Assembly: GCA_947258465.1 (NCBI GenBank)
Contig: CAMYIQ010000269.1
Location: 1 to 8,881, forward strand
Origin: an uncultured Erythrobacter sp.
GTDB lineage: Bacteria > Pseudomonadota > Alphaproteobacteria > Sphingomonadales > Sphingomonadaceae
DNA length: 8,881 bases
Direction of reading: 5' to 3'
The position numbers were made by a program, and so were the translations under genes. The notes under the pieces were generated by a model, which saw only the letters and a program-made list of their open reading frames with translations, did not search any database and was not told the origin of the DNA. Of this stretch, positions 1 to 6,904 are shown one piece after another. Every line of letters begins with the position of its first letter. Position 1 is the stretch's first letter.

Positions 1-1631
1 AGCTTTCGGGGACCATCCAGAACGACATCCTCAAGGAGTTCATGGTCCGCAATACCTATATCTATCCGCCCGAACCGAGCATGCGGATCGTTTCGGACAT
101 CATCGCATATACTTCGGCCAACATGCCGAAATTCAACAGTATTTCGATTTCGGGCTATCACATGCACGAGGCCGGGGCGACCGCCGTGCAGGAACTCGCC
201 TTCACCATTGCCGACGGCAAGGAATACGCCAAGCGCGCCATGGAGGCCGGGCTAGATATCGACGCCTTCGCGCCGCGCCTGTCCTTCTTCTGGGGCATCG
301 GCATGAATTTCTTCATGGAGATCGCCAAGATGCGCGCCGCGCGGGCATTGTGGCACGATGTGATGGAAGGGCTGGGCGCGCAGAACCCCAAGTCTAAGAT
401 GCTGCGCACGCACTGCCAGACCAGCGGTGTAAGCTTGCAGGAGCAGGACCCCTACAACAATGTCATCCGCACCACGGTAGAGGCGATGGCGGCGGTGCTG
501 GGCGGTACGCAGTCGCTCCACACCAATGCGCTCGATGAAGCGATCGCGCTGCCGACCGACTTTAGCGCCCGCATCGCGCGCAACACGCAATTGGTGATCC
601 AGGAAGAAACCGGCATTACCAATGTCGCCGATCCGCTGGGCGGAAGCTATTACATCGAAAGCCTCACCGCGGCCCTGATAGACGAGGCCCGCAAATTGCT
701 GGACGAGGTCGAGACCGCTGGGGGAATGACGCAATACGTCGCCAGCGGCAAGCCCAAGGCGCAGATCGAGGAAGCCGCCGCCGCCAAGCAGGCGAGCGTC
801 GACAAGGGCGAAACGGTGATCGTCGGCGTAAACAAATATCGCCTGCCCGAAGAGGCCGATATCGACACGCTCGACATCGACAACCATGCCGTGCGCCAGA
901 GCCAGATCGCGCGGCTCGAAAAGGTCCGCGAAGGGCGCGATGACATGGCCTGTAAGTCCGCGCTCGACGCGCTGGCACGCGGGGCGGCGCAGCGCGAAGG
1001 CAATTTGCTCGAACTCGCGGTAGAAGCCGCGCGGCACGATGCAACGCTGGGCGAAATCAGCCAGGCGATGGAAGACGCCTATGGGCGCTACGACACCGTG
1101 CCCAAACCGGTGCGGGGGGTCTATTCGCAAGCCTATGCCGATGACGATCGCTACCGGCAGGTGGTCGCAGGTGTGAAGGCGGTCGAGCGCCGTCTGGGCC
1201 GCGCGCCGAAACTCATGGTCGCCAAGATGGGGCAGGACGGCCACGATCGCGGCGCCAATGTGATCGCATCGGCTTTCTCCGATATGGGCTTCGAGGTCGT
1301 CTCCGGCCCATTGTTTCAGACGCCGGAGGAAACCCGCGACATGGCGCTGGAAAACGACGTCGACGCCATCGGCGCGAGCAGCCTTGCTGCTGGTCACAAA
1401 ACTTTGATCCCCGAACTGATCGGCCTGCTGAGGGAGGCCGGTCGCAGCGACATCAAGGTGATCGCAGGCGGCGTGATCCCGCAGAAGGACTACGACTTCC
1501 TGCGCGATGCCGGGGTGCAGGGCATCTATGGACCGGGTAGCAATGTCGTCGAATGCGCGGCAGACGTGCTGCGCCTGCTCGGCCACAACATGCCGCCAGC
1601 CGGTGAGGATCTGGACGAGGCGGCAGAGTGA
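1..1631 (+). CDS. scpA: Methylmalonyl-CoA mutase, large catalytic chain (5' partial)
   Basis: This cytoplasmic B12 enzyme interconverts (R)-methylmalonyl-CoA and succinyl-CoA, the last step of propionyl-CoA assimilation. The gene is open to the left edge; the first whole codon is at 3 and 542 residues are visible. Comparison with the family suggests about 170-190 N-terminal residues lie upstream, so the ATG at 42 is internal (the preceding residues, TIQNDILKEF, are already conserved). The substrate TIM barrel shows SGYHMHEAGA, whose Tyr-His (codons 156-161) matches the catalytic Tyr243/His244 of the Propionibacterium enzyme, then RTHCQTSG, GGTQSLHTNALDEA and DPLGGSYY. The C-terminal cobalamin domain has DGHDRG, with the lower-axial His at 1242-1244, plus GGVIPQKDY and a final GPG loop. 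Both domains are on one chain, as in single-chain or MutB-type mutases. The C-terminus looks intact although the next gene appears inserted. Its stop overlaps the next start by 4 bases. Confidence 0.96.
   Translation, partial: LSGTIQNDILKEFMVRNTYIYPPEPSMRIVSDIIAYTSANMPKFNSISISGYHMHEAGATAVQELAFTIADGKEYAKRAMEAGLDIDAFAPRLSFFWGIGMNFFMEIAKMRAARALWHDVMEGLGAQNPKSKMLRTHCQTSGVSLQEQDPYNNVIRTTVEAMAAVLGGTQSLHTNALDEAIALPTDFSARIARNTQLVIQEETGITNVADPLGGSYYIESLTAALIDEARKLLDEVETAGGMTQYVASGKPKAQIEEAAAAKQASVDKGETVIVGVNKYRLPEEADIDTLDIDNHAVRQSQIARLEKVREGRDDMACKSALDALARGAAQREGNLLELAVEAARHDATLGEISQAMEDAYGRYDTVPKPVRGVYSQAYADDDRYRQVVAGVKAVERRLGRAPKLMVAKMGQDGHDRGANVIASAFSDMGFEVVSGPLFQTPEETRDMALENDVDAIGASSLAAGHKTLIPELIGLLREAGRSDIKVIAGGVIPQKDYDFLRDAGVQGIYGPGSNVVECAADVLRLLGHNMPPAGEDLDEAAE
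1617..1630 (+). promoter_or_regulatory. RBS and GTG start coupling the 161-residue gene to scpA
   Basis: GAGG at 1617-1620 lies 7 bases before GTG at 1628-1630, and the scpA stop TGA occupies 1629-1631. Ribosomes ending scpA can restart here, so the gene probably depends on scpA translation. This supports the GTG over later ATG codons. Confidence 0.6.
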
Positions 1632-2113
1632 AAAGCGATTTGCCTCCATGCGTAGCAATGTTCTTCAAAGCGCATTCAGAGCTCGTTTCCGCTCTCATTG
1701 ACGACTGCGAAGCGTCACAACGCGATTCATCACAACTTAAATTTACGATGGACGGCAAGCTCATCGGAGACATCGGCGAATGGATCGCCATTCGTCACTT
1801 CGGTATGAAGTTGGAGGGGACAAACCGGAAGGGTGTCGACGGGAAAATTGGAGAGGAGGATGTGGAGATTAAAGCAACTTTGCGCGGTGATGGTGTGGCA
1901 TTCCGCTATCTCTCCCCCGAGCATCGTTCGCCACGCTTATTGGTGTTTCATATTTCCCCCGACGGCTGCAATTTCGAAACCATCTACGACGGACCTCAAG
2001 ATCACGCGGTGAACAACCTCTATAAAAGATGGGACTCAGGCGAAGTGAAAAAGAGCACACAGTGCATGGTGCGCCTAAGTGAACTTAGCGCGAAACAGGA
2101 CGAATTAAATTGA
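1628..2113 (+). CDS. Small PD-(D/E)XK-like protein of unknown function, likely acquired
   Basis: I do not recognise a named gene. The 161-residue product has no signal peptide or membrane span, so it is probably cytoplasmic. Around the middle it reads GDIGE (Glu51), KGVDG (Asp71) and VEIKAT (Glu80-x-Lys82). An N-terminal Glu in a helix, then Asp, then Glu-x-Lys about nine residues on is the active-site layout of the PD-(D/E)XK nuclease fold. It also resembles, from memory, small DUF6998-type proteins; neither match was searched. The start is GTG at 1628, chosen because GAGG at 1617-1620 lies 7 bases upstream and the overlap with the scpA stop is the 4-base GTGA form. An ATG at 1658 is the alternative but would lose the coupling. 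By hand count 1681-2100 is 51% GC (216/420), against 62% for 2161-2400 in bioB, and it uses codons rare in such genomes (TTA, AGA, several AAA). This suggests horizontal gain. Nuclease activity is inference. Confidence 0.8.
   Translation: MKSDLPPCVAMFFKAHSELVSALIDDCEASQRDSSQLKFTMDGKLIGDIGEWIAIRHFGMKLEGTNRKGVDGKIGEEDVEIKATLRGDGVAFRYLSPEHRSPRLLVFHISPDGCNFETIYDGPQDHAVNNLYKRWDSGEVKKSTQCMVRLSELSAKQDELN
2097..2112 (+). promoter_or_regulatory. RBS and TTG start of bioB inside the preceding gene
   Basis: AGGA at 2097-2100 is followed by nine bases and a TTG start at 2110-2112. The stop of the upstream gene is TGA at 2111-2113, so start and stop overlap as TTGA. Both the ribosome binding site and the rare start codon are therefore contributed by the 3' end of the low-GC gene. 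Confidence 0.6.
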
Positions 2114-3129
2114 CCCAAATCCGCACTGACTGGACCCGCGAGGAAATCGCGGGGCTGTTCGACCTTCCCTTTACCGAACTGCTCTTTTGCGCCGCCACCG
2201 TCCATCGCGAGTTCCATCCGCCCGAGCAAATTCAGCTCTGCACGCTGCTGTCGATCAAGACCGGCGGGTGTCCGGAGGACTGCGGCTATTGTTCGCAGTC
2301 GGTGAAGGCCGATAGCGGGGTCGAGGCAACCAAGTTGATGGAGGTGCAGTCGGTCCTCCAGCGCGCGGCACAGGCGAAGGATCAAGGCTCCCAACGCTTC
2401 TGCATGGGCGCCGCTTGGCGCAATCCCAAGGACCGCGACATGCCCGCGATCGTCGAGATCGTGAAGGGCGTGCGCGCGATGGGGCTGGAGACCTGCATGA
2501 CGCTGGGTATGCTGACGCCCAAGCAGGCGGATATGCTGAAAGAGGCAGGCCTCGATTACTACAATCACAATGTCGACACCGGGCCGGAATATTACGAGCG
2601 CGTGATCTCGACCCGCAATTACCAGGACCGGCTCGACACGCTGCAGAATGTGCGCGATGCGGGGATCAATGTGTGCAGCGGCGGGATCGTCGGCATGGGC
2701 GAAACGCGCGAGGACCGGGTGGGTTTTGTCCACACGCTCGCCACGCTGGAACGCCATCCCGAAAGCGTCCCGGTCAACGCGCTGGTGCCCGTCAAGGGCA
2801 CGGTGCTGGGCGACATGCTGGAAGGCACGCCGATGGCCAAGATCGACGATATCGAATTTGTCCGCACCGTGGCGGTGGCGCGCATCACGATGCCGATGAG
2901 CATGGTGCGCCTGTCGGCAGGCCGGGAGTCGATGTCCGAAGCCACGCAGGCGCTGTGCTTCATGGCCGGCGCGAATTCGATCTTCACGGGCGACAAGCTG
3001 CTCACCGCGCCAAATGCGGGTGACGACACCGACGCCGCGCTGTTCGCCAAGCTCGGCCTGACCGCGCTCGAGCAGGAAGAACCGATGCGGGCGGCCGCTT
3101 GCCGCGCCCAGGCCGTTCCGGCCGAATAG
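2110..3129 (+). CDS. bioB: Biotin synthase (radical SAM)
   Basis: BioB inserts sulfur into dethiobiotin to make biotin, the last step of the pathway, using S-adenosylmethionine and two iron-sulfur clusters in the cytoplasm. The 339-residue length is normal. The radical-SAM [4Fe-4S] motif is complete: GGCPEDCGYCSQS with Cys54, Cys58 and Cys61. The three cysteines of the [2Fe-2S] sulfur-donor cluster are present at 98 (RFCMGAA), 129 (LETCMTLG) and 189 (NVCSGG), each one residue beyond the E. coli positions. The conserved MVRLSAGRE segment, expected to hold the arginine ligand, is at 265-273. The TTG start gives MTQIRTDWTREEI, the N-terminus I expect for alphaproteobacterial BioB, so I prefer it to a shorter form. 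The product supplies biotin for PccA, two genes downstream. There is no visible terminator before metY, which starts 17 bases later. Confidence 0.97.
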   Translation: MTQIRTDWTREEIAGLFDLPFTELLFCAATVHREFHPPEQIQLCTLLSIKTGGCPEDCGYCSQSVKADSGVEATKLMEVQSVLQRAAQAKDQGSQRFCMGAAWRNPKDRDMPAIVEIVKGVRAMGLETCMTLGMLTPKQADMLKEAGLDYYNHNVDTGPEYYERVISTRNYQDRLDTLQNVRDAGINVCSGGIVGMGETREDRVGFVHTLATLERHPESVPVNALVPVKGTVLGDMLEGTPMAKIDDIEFVRTVAVARITMPMSMVRLSAGRESMSEATQALCFMAGANSIFTGDKLLTAPNAGDDTDAALFAKLGLTALEQEEPMRAAACRAQAVPAE

Positions 3130-3136
3130 CGAATTT

Positions 3137-3149
3137 GAGGGAGCCGATG
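3137..3149 (+). promoter_or_regulatory. RBS deciding the metY start
   Basis: GAGGGAG at 3137-3143 sits five bases before ATG 3147-3149, in the short gap after the bioB stop (3127-3129). It is the best Shine-Dalgarno match in this operon and argues against the longer frame that begins inside bioB. Confidence 0.65.
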
Positions 3150-4433
3150 TCCGACCAGAAACTCGATACGCTGGCCATTCACGCTGGATGCGAGCCCGAT
3201 CCGACCACGAAAGCGCGGATCACGCCGATCTATCAAACGGCAAGCTATGTCTTCGACGATCCCGAGCACGCTGCACGGCTTTTCAGCCTGCAGGAATTCG
3301 GCAACATCTACACCCGCATCATGAACCCGACCAACGATGCGCTGGAGAAGAAGATTGCCGCGCTTGAAGGCGGTGTGGGCGCATTGGGCCTGGCATCGGG
3401 CCATGCGGCGCAGTTGATCGCGTTCCACACATTGATGGAGCCGGGCTGCAATATCGTGGCGGCGAAAAAGCTCTATGGCGGATCGCTCAACCAGCTTGGC
3501 GAGAGCTTCCGCAAGTTCGGGTGGGAAACCCACTTCGTCGATGCCGATGATCCGGCGAATGTCGCGGCCGCCATCGACGACAAGACGCGCTGTGTCTTCA
3601 TCGAAAGCCTGGCCAATCCGGGCGGCGTGGTCAGCGATATCGCGGCCATCGCCAAGGTGGCGCATGACGCCGGGGTGCCGCTGATCGTCGACAACACGAT
3701 GGCGACGCCCGCGCTGTGCCGCCCGTTCGACCATGGTGCGGACATCATCGTTCATTCCTGCACCAAGTTCCTCAACGGACACGGCAATGCGGTTGGCGGG
3801 CTGATCGTGGATTCGGGCCGTTTCGACTGGAAGGCGAGCGACAAGTTCCCCAGCCTCACCGCGCCCAACGGGTCTTATCACGGGGCGGTGCTGGTGGACG
3901 CGCTGGAGCCGGTCGGACCGATCGCCTTCATCACTGCCTGTCGGGTGCTCGGCCTGCGCGATCTCGGTCCGGCCATGGCGCCGATGAATGCCTTTCTCGC
4001 GCTGACCGGGATGGAAACGCTGGCACTGCGGATGGATCGCCATTGCAGCAATGCGCTGGCCGTGGCGCAGTGGCTCCGCGCGCATCCCAAGGTGGCCTGG
4101 GTGTCCTATGCCGGGTTGGAAGATGATCCATACAGGCCGCTTGCGGACAAATATCTGGGCGGCCGCGGCGGAGCCGTTTTCACCTTCGGTCTCAAGGGCG
4201 GATTCGAGGCGGGCAAGCAGCTCGTCTCCAGCGTCGAGCTGTTCAGCCACCTCGCCAATATCGGCGATACGCGCAGCCTGATTATTCACCCCGCATCGAC
4301 CACACATAGCCAGCTTTCGGCGGAAGAGCTGGTCGCGGCGGGCGCTGGTCCGGACGTGGTGCGGCTGTCGGTCGGGATCGAACATATCGACGATATCGTC
4401 GCCGATCTCGAACAGGCGCTGGCACAGATTTAG
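3147..4433 (+). CDS. metY: O-acetylhomoserine sulfhydrylase / aminocarboxypropyltransferase
   Basis: This PLP enzyme of the Cys/Met metabolism family is expected to make homocysteine (or methionine) from O-acetylhomoserine and sulfide (or methanethiol). The ATG at 3147 gives 428 residues, normal for MetY, and has GAGGGAG five bases upstream (3137-3143). An in-frame start at 3099 would add 16 residues inside bioB with no conserved match. Visible motifs are YTRIMNPTND at 55-64 (Tyr and Arg that bind the neighbouring subunit's PLP phosphate), ASGHAAQ at 83-89, VDNT with Asp182 under the pyridine ring, and HSCTKFLNGHGN with the Schiff-base Lys207. KLYGGSLNQ at 108-116 has glycine where methionine gamma-lyase carries its diagnostic cysteine (LYGC), so a gamma-lyase is unlikely. 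Close relatives that use O-succinylhomoserine cannot be excluded. Its place between biotin and propionyl-CoA genes is not obviously explained. Confidence 0.9.
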   Translation: MSDQKLDTLAIHAGCEPDPTTKARITPIYQTASYVFDDPEHAARLFSLQEFGNIYTRIMNPTNDALEKKIAALEGGVGALGLASGHAAQLIAFHTLMEPGCNIVAAKKLYGGSLNQLGESFRKFGWETHFVDADDPANVAAAIDDKTRCVFIESLANPGGVVSDIAAIAKVAHDAGVPLIVDNTMATPALCRPFDHGADIIVHSCTKFLNGHGNAVGGLIVDSGRFDWKASDKFPSLTAPNGSYHGAVLVDALEPVGPIAFITACRVLGLRDLGPAMAPMNAFLALTGMETLALRMDRHCSNALAVAQWLRAHPKVAWVSYAGLEDDPYRPLADKYLGGRGGAVFTFGLKGGFEAGKQLVSSVELFSHLANIGDTRSLIIHPASTTHSQLSAEELVAAGAGPDVVRLSVGIEHIDDIVADLEQALAQI

Positions 4434-4452
4434 GGACACTGGAAAGATAACG

Positions 4453-6519
4453 ATGTTTAAAAAGATCCTCATCGCCAATCGCGGCGAAATCGCCTGCCGG
4501 GTCATCAAGACCGCGCGCCGCATGGGTATCCAGACGGTGGCCGTTTATTCCGATGCCGATGCCCGCGCGCCTTTCGTGCGGATGGCGGACGAGGCGGTGC
4601 ATATCGGTCCGGCGCCTGCGGCGGAAAGCTATCTGATCGCGGACAAGATCATTGCCGCGGCTAAGCAGACCGGCGCCGAAGCGGTGCATCCGGGATATGG
4701 TTTCCTCTCCGAGCGGGCGAGCTTTGTCGAGGCGTTGGCGAAAGAGAACATCGCCTTCATCGGTCCGCCGGTGAACGCCATCGCGGCGATGGGCGACAAG
4801 ATCGAATCCAAGAAGCTCGCCAAGGAAGCCGGCGTGAATGTGGTCCCCGGCTTCGTCGGCGAGATCCGCGATACCGACCATGCGGTCGAGATCAGCAACG
4901 ATATCGGCTATCCGGTGATGATGAAGGCCAGCGCGGGCGGCGGCGGCAAGGGCATGCGCCTTGCCTGGTCGGAAAAGGACGTGCGCGAGGGTTTCGAGGC
5001 GACCAAGCGAGAGGGCCTCAATTCCTTCGGTGACGACCGCGTCTTCATCGAGAAGTTCATCGAGAACCCGCGCCACATCGAGATCCAGATCCTCGGCGAC
5101 AAGCATGGCAATGTGATCTATCTCAACGAGCGCGAATGCTCGATCCAGCGGCGCCATCAGAAAGTGGTCGAAGAAGCGCCGTCGCCCTTCGTTACGCCCA
5201 AGATGCGCAAGGCCATGGGCGAGCAATGCGTCGCGCTGTCCAAGGCAGTGAACTACCACAGCGCCGGTACGGTCGAACTGATCGTGAGCGGTGCCGACAA
5301 GAGCGGCGAAAGCTTCTACTTCCTCGAAATGAACACCCGCCTGCAGGTGGAGCATCCCGTTACCGAAGCGATCACGGGCGTCGACCTCGTCGAACAGATG
5401 ATCCGCGTCGCGGCCGACGAAGAGCTCCAGATCAAGCAGGACGACGTCAAAATCGACGGTTGGGCGATCGAGAACCGGGTCTATGCCGAAGACCCCTATC
5501 GCGGCTTCCTGCCCTCGACGGGCCGCCTTGTGCGGTATCAGCCGCCGGTCGAACCTTGGGCCGACGATGGCGAGGAGAACGGCCGCCGCGGTGTCGACGG
5601 TATCCGGGTGGATGACGGCGTGTTCGAAGGCGGCGAGGTGTCGATGTTCTACGACCCGATGATCGCCAAGCTCATCACCTGGGGCGAAACGCGCGACGAG
5701 GCCGCCGATCTCCAGATCGCCGCGCTCGATGCCTTCCGCATCGAAGGGCTGGGTCACAATATCGATTTTCTCAGCGCCATCATGCAGCATGATCGCTTCC
5801 GTTCGGGCGAGCTTACCACCGGCTTCATTGCCGAGGAATATCCCGACGGTTTCGAAGGGTCGCCCGCATCTGACGGGCTGACCAAGGTTCTCGCCGCTGT
5901 GGGCGGCGTGATCGCCACCGCCGATGCCGACCGGGCGCGGCGGATTGACCAGCAGCTCGCCGGCGAGAATTACGCGCCGGGCGACTGGACGGTTCGCATC
6001 GGCGAGCGCGAGGAAGGAGCGACCTCGCACGAGGTCCGGCTCGAAGAAAACGCGCTGACCGTCGACGGGGAACAGGTCACGATCGAGATGCGGTACACGC
6101 CGGGCGATGCGATGGTGGATGTGGCGCTGTTCGAAAACGGCGCGGACGAGGACGCCGAGCCGCTCGAACGCTACACCTTCCAGCTCGAACCCACGCGCAC
6201 GGGCTACGACATCACCACGCGCGGCGCGACGCACCATCTGCGCATCCTGCAGACCCGCATCGCCAACCTCGCATCGCATATGATCGAGAAGACCCCGCCC
6301 GACCTGTCCAAGATGCTGATCTGCCCGATGCCGGGCCTGCTGGTGAAACTGCATGTGGAAGAAGGCGAGGAAGTCCAGCCCGGCCAGCCGCTCGCCACGG
6401 TCGAAGCGATGAAGATGGAAAACATCCTGCGCGCCGAAAAGCAGGCGACCGTCGGCAAGATCAACGCTGCCGAGGGCGACAGCCTGGCCGTCGACGCGGT
6501 GATTCTGGAGCTGGAATAG
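4453..6519 (+). CDS. pccA: Propionyl-CoA carboxylase alpha chain (biotin carboxylase + biotin carrier)
   Basis: The alpha chain carboxylates its own biotin with ATP and bicarbonate and passes the carboxyl group to propionyl-CoA bound on PccB, giving (S)-methylmalonyl-CoA. The 688 residues show, in order: the N-terminal biotin-carboxylase fold (KILIANRGEIACR at 4-16), HPGYGFLSE at 79-87, the ATP-grasp glycine loop KASAGGGGKGM at 158-168, and EMNTRLQVEHPVTE at 292-305 with metal and catalytic residues. A middle region of about 150-200 residues, expected to bind the beta chain, separates this from the C-terminal biotinyl domain with EAMKMEN, biotin Lys654 (codon 6412-6414). That middle region and the length favour PccA over AccC plus AccB; a methylcrotonyl- or acyl-CoA carboxylase alpha chain is the alternative. 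The mutase gene in the same cluster supports PCC. The 19-base gap after metY contains GGAAAG (4440-4445) as ribosome binding site. PccB is not in the window. Confidence 0.94.
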   Translation: MFKKILIANRGEIACRVIKTARRMGIQTVAVYSDADARAPFVRMADEAVHIGPAPAAESYLIADKIIAAAKQTGAEAVHPGYGFLSERASFVEALAKENIAFIGPPVNAIAAMGDKIESKKLAKEAGVNVVPGFVGEIRDTDHAVEISNDIGYPVMMKASAGGGGKGMRLAWSEKDVREGFEATKREGLNSFGDDRVFIEKFIENPRHIEIQILGDKHGNVIYLNERECSIQRRHQKVVEEAPSPFVTPKMRKAMGEQCVALSKAVNYHSAGTVELIVSGADKSGESFYFLEMNTRLQVEHPVTEAITGVDLVEQMIRVAADEELQIKQDDVKIDGWAIENRVYAEDPYRGFLPSTGRLVRYQPPVEPWADDGEENGRRGVDGIRVDDGVFEGGEVSMFYDPMIAKLITWGETRDEAADLQIAALDAFRIEGLGHNIDFLSAIMQHDRFRSGELTTGFIAEEYPDGFEGSPASDGLTKVLAAVGGVIATADADRARRIDQQLAGENYAPGDWTVRIGEREEGATSHEVRLEENALTVDGEQVTIEMRYTPGDAMVDVALFENGADEDAEPLERYTFQLEPTRTGYDITTRGATHHLRILQTRIANLASHMIEKTPPDLSKMLICPMPGLLVKLHVEEGEEVQPGQPLATVEAMKMENILRAEKQATVGKINAAEGDSLAVDAVILELE

Positions 6520-6520
6520 A

Positions 6521-6892
6521 ATGCACCTTTCGCATTCGCCCGATGCGCCCGCAGCCGAGGAAACCGATTTTGCGACCTTCCTGAAGGCGGACATCCGGAT
6601 CGGGACGGTCGTATCGGCGGAGGATTTTCCCGAAGCGCGAAAACCGGCCTACAAGCTGGTGATCGATTTCGGCCCGGTGATCGGTGAGAAGAAAAGCAGC
6701 GCTCAGATCACCGCGAATTATTCCGCCGAAGAACTCGTCGGGCGGCAGGTCGCGGCGGTGGTCAATTTCCCGCCGCGCCAGATCGGCCCGCTGATGTCGC
6801 AAGTGCTCACGCTGGGCTTTGCCGACGAGGCGGGCGAGGTGGTCCTGTTCGCCCCGGACAAGAAAGTGCCCGACGGCTCGCGCCTGTTCTGA
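6521..6892 (+). CDS. csaA: CsaA-type tRNA-binding domain protein
   Basis: This is a single OB-fold protein of the EMAP/Trbp111 family. CsaA dimers bind tRNA-like RNA, and in Bacillus CsaA is described as a chaperone-like factor linked to protein export; the precise role in proteobacteria is unclear. The signature is strong along the whole length: ADIRIGTV at 23-30, DFPEARKPAYKL at 35-46, KSSAQIT at 58-64, VVNFPPRQIGP at 80-90 and a C-terminal PDGSRLF. It has 123 residues against about 110 for the Bacillus protein. The extra 13 or so at the N-terminus are polar and acidic (HSPDAPAAEETD). The only usable ATG, at 6521, starts one base after the pccA stop, with GGAG at 6507-6510 inside pccA as ribosome binding site, so it is probably co-translated with pccA. 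It is the last gene of the rightward operon. Confidence 0.93.
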   Translation: MHLSHSPDAPAAEETDFATFLKADIRIGTVVSAEDFPEARKPAYKLVIDFGPVIGEKKSSAQITANYSAEELVGRQVAAVVNFPPRQIGPLMSQVLTLGFADEAGEVVLFAPDKKVPDGSRLF

Positions 6893-6904
6893 TTTGCCGC
6901 GTGT
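6893..6904. other. 12-base convergent gap between csaA and aroB
   Basis: The csaA stop (6890-6892) and the aroB stop on the other strand (6905-6907) are separated by 12 bases. I see no hairpin with a T-run in the gap or its edges, so any terminator must overlap coding sequence or act through Rho. Transcripts from the two operons probably overlap at their 3' ends. Confidence 0.5.

Noticed and set aside
252..1658. Minus-strand open frame of 468 codons opposite scpA
   Set aside because: Same reasoning: the plus strand carries an unambiguous methylmalonyl-CoA mutase.
1998..2030. TATAAA at 2021-2026 as an internal -10 box driving bioB
   Set aside because: No -35-like sequence lies 16-18 bases upstream (AAGATC there), and the stretch is simply AT-rich coding sequence for Tyr-Lys-Arg.
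3099..3146. Longer metY start at 3099, overlapping bioB
   Set aside because: The 16 extra residues are not family-like, and the ATG at 3147 has a good GAGGGAG five bases upstream.
3147..4433. metY product as a methionine gamma-lyase feeding 2-oxobutyrate to the propionyl-CoA genes
   Set aside because: Attractive from context, but the protein is MetY-sized and has Gly in place of the gamma-lyase cysteine after LYG; the sulfhydrylase call fits better.
2619..4523. Minus-strand open frame of 634 codons across bioB and metY
   Set aside because: It spans two clearly coding plus-strand genes and their junction, has an Arg/His-rich low-complexity look, and no family resemblance; a GC-driven shadow.
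4282..6594. Very long minus-strand open frame (770 codons) opposite pccA
   Set aside because: It mirrors pccA codon structure in high-GC DNA. The plus strand encodes a full-length carboxylase with all motifs, while the minus product shows no recognisable domain.
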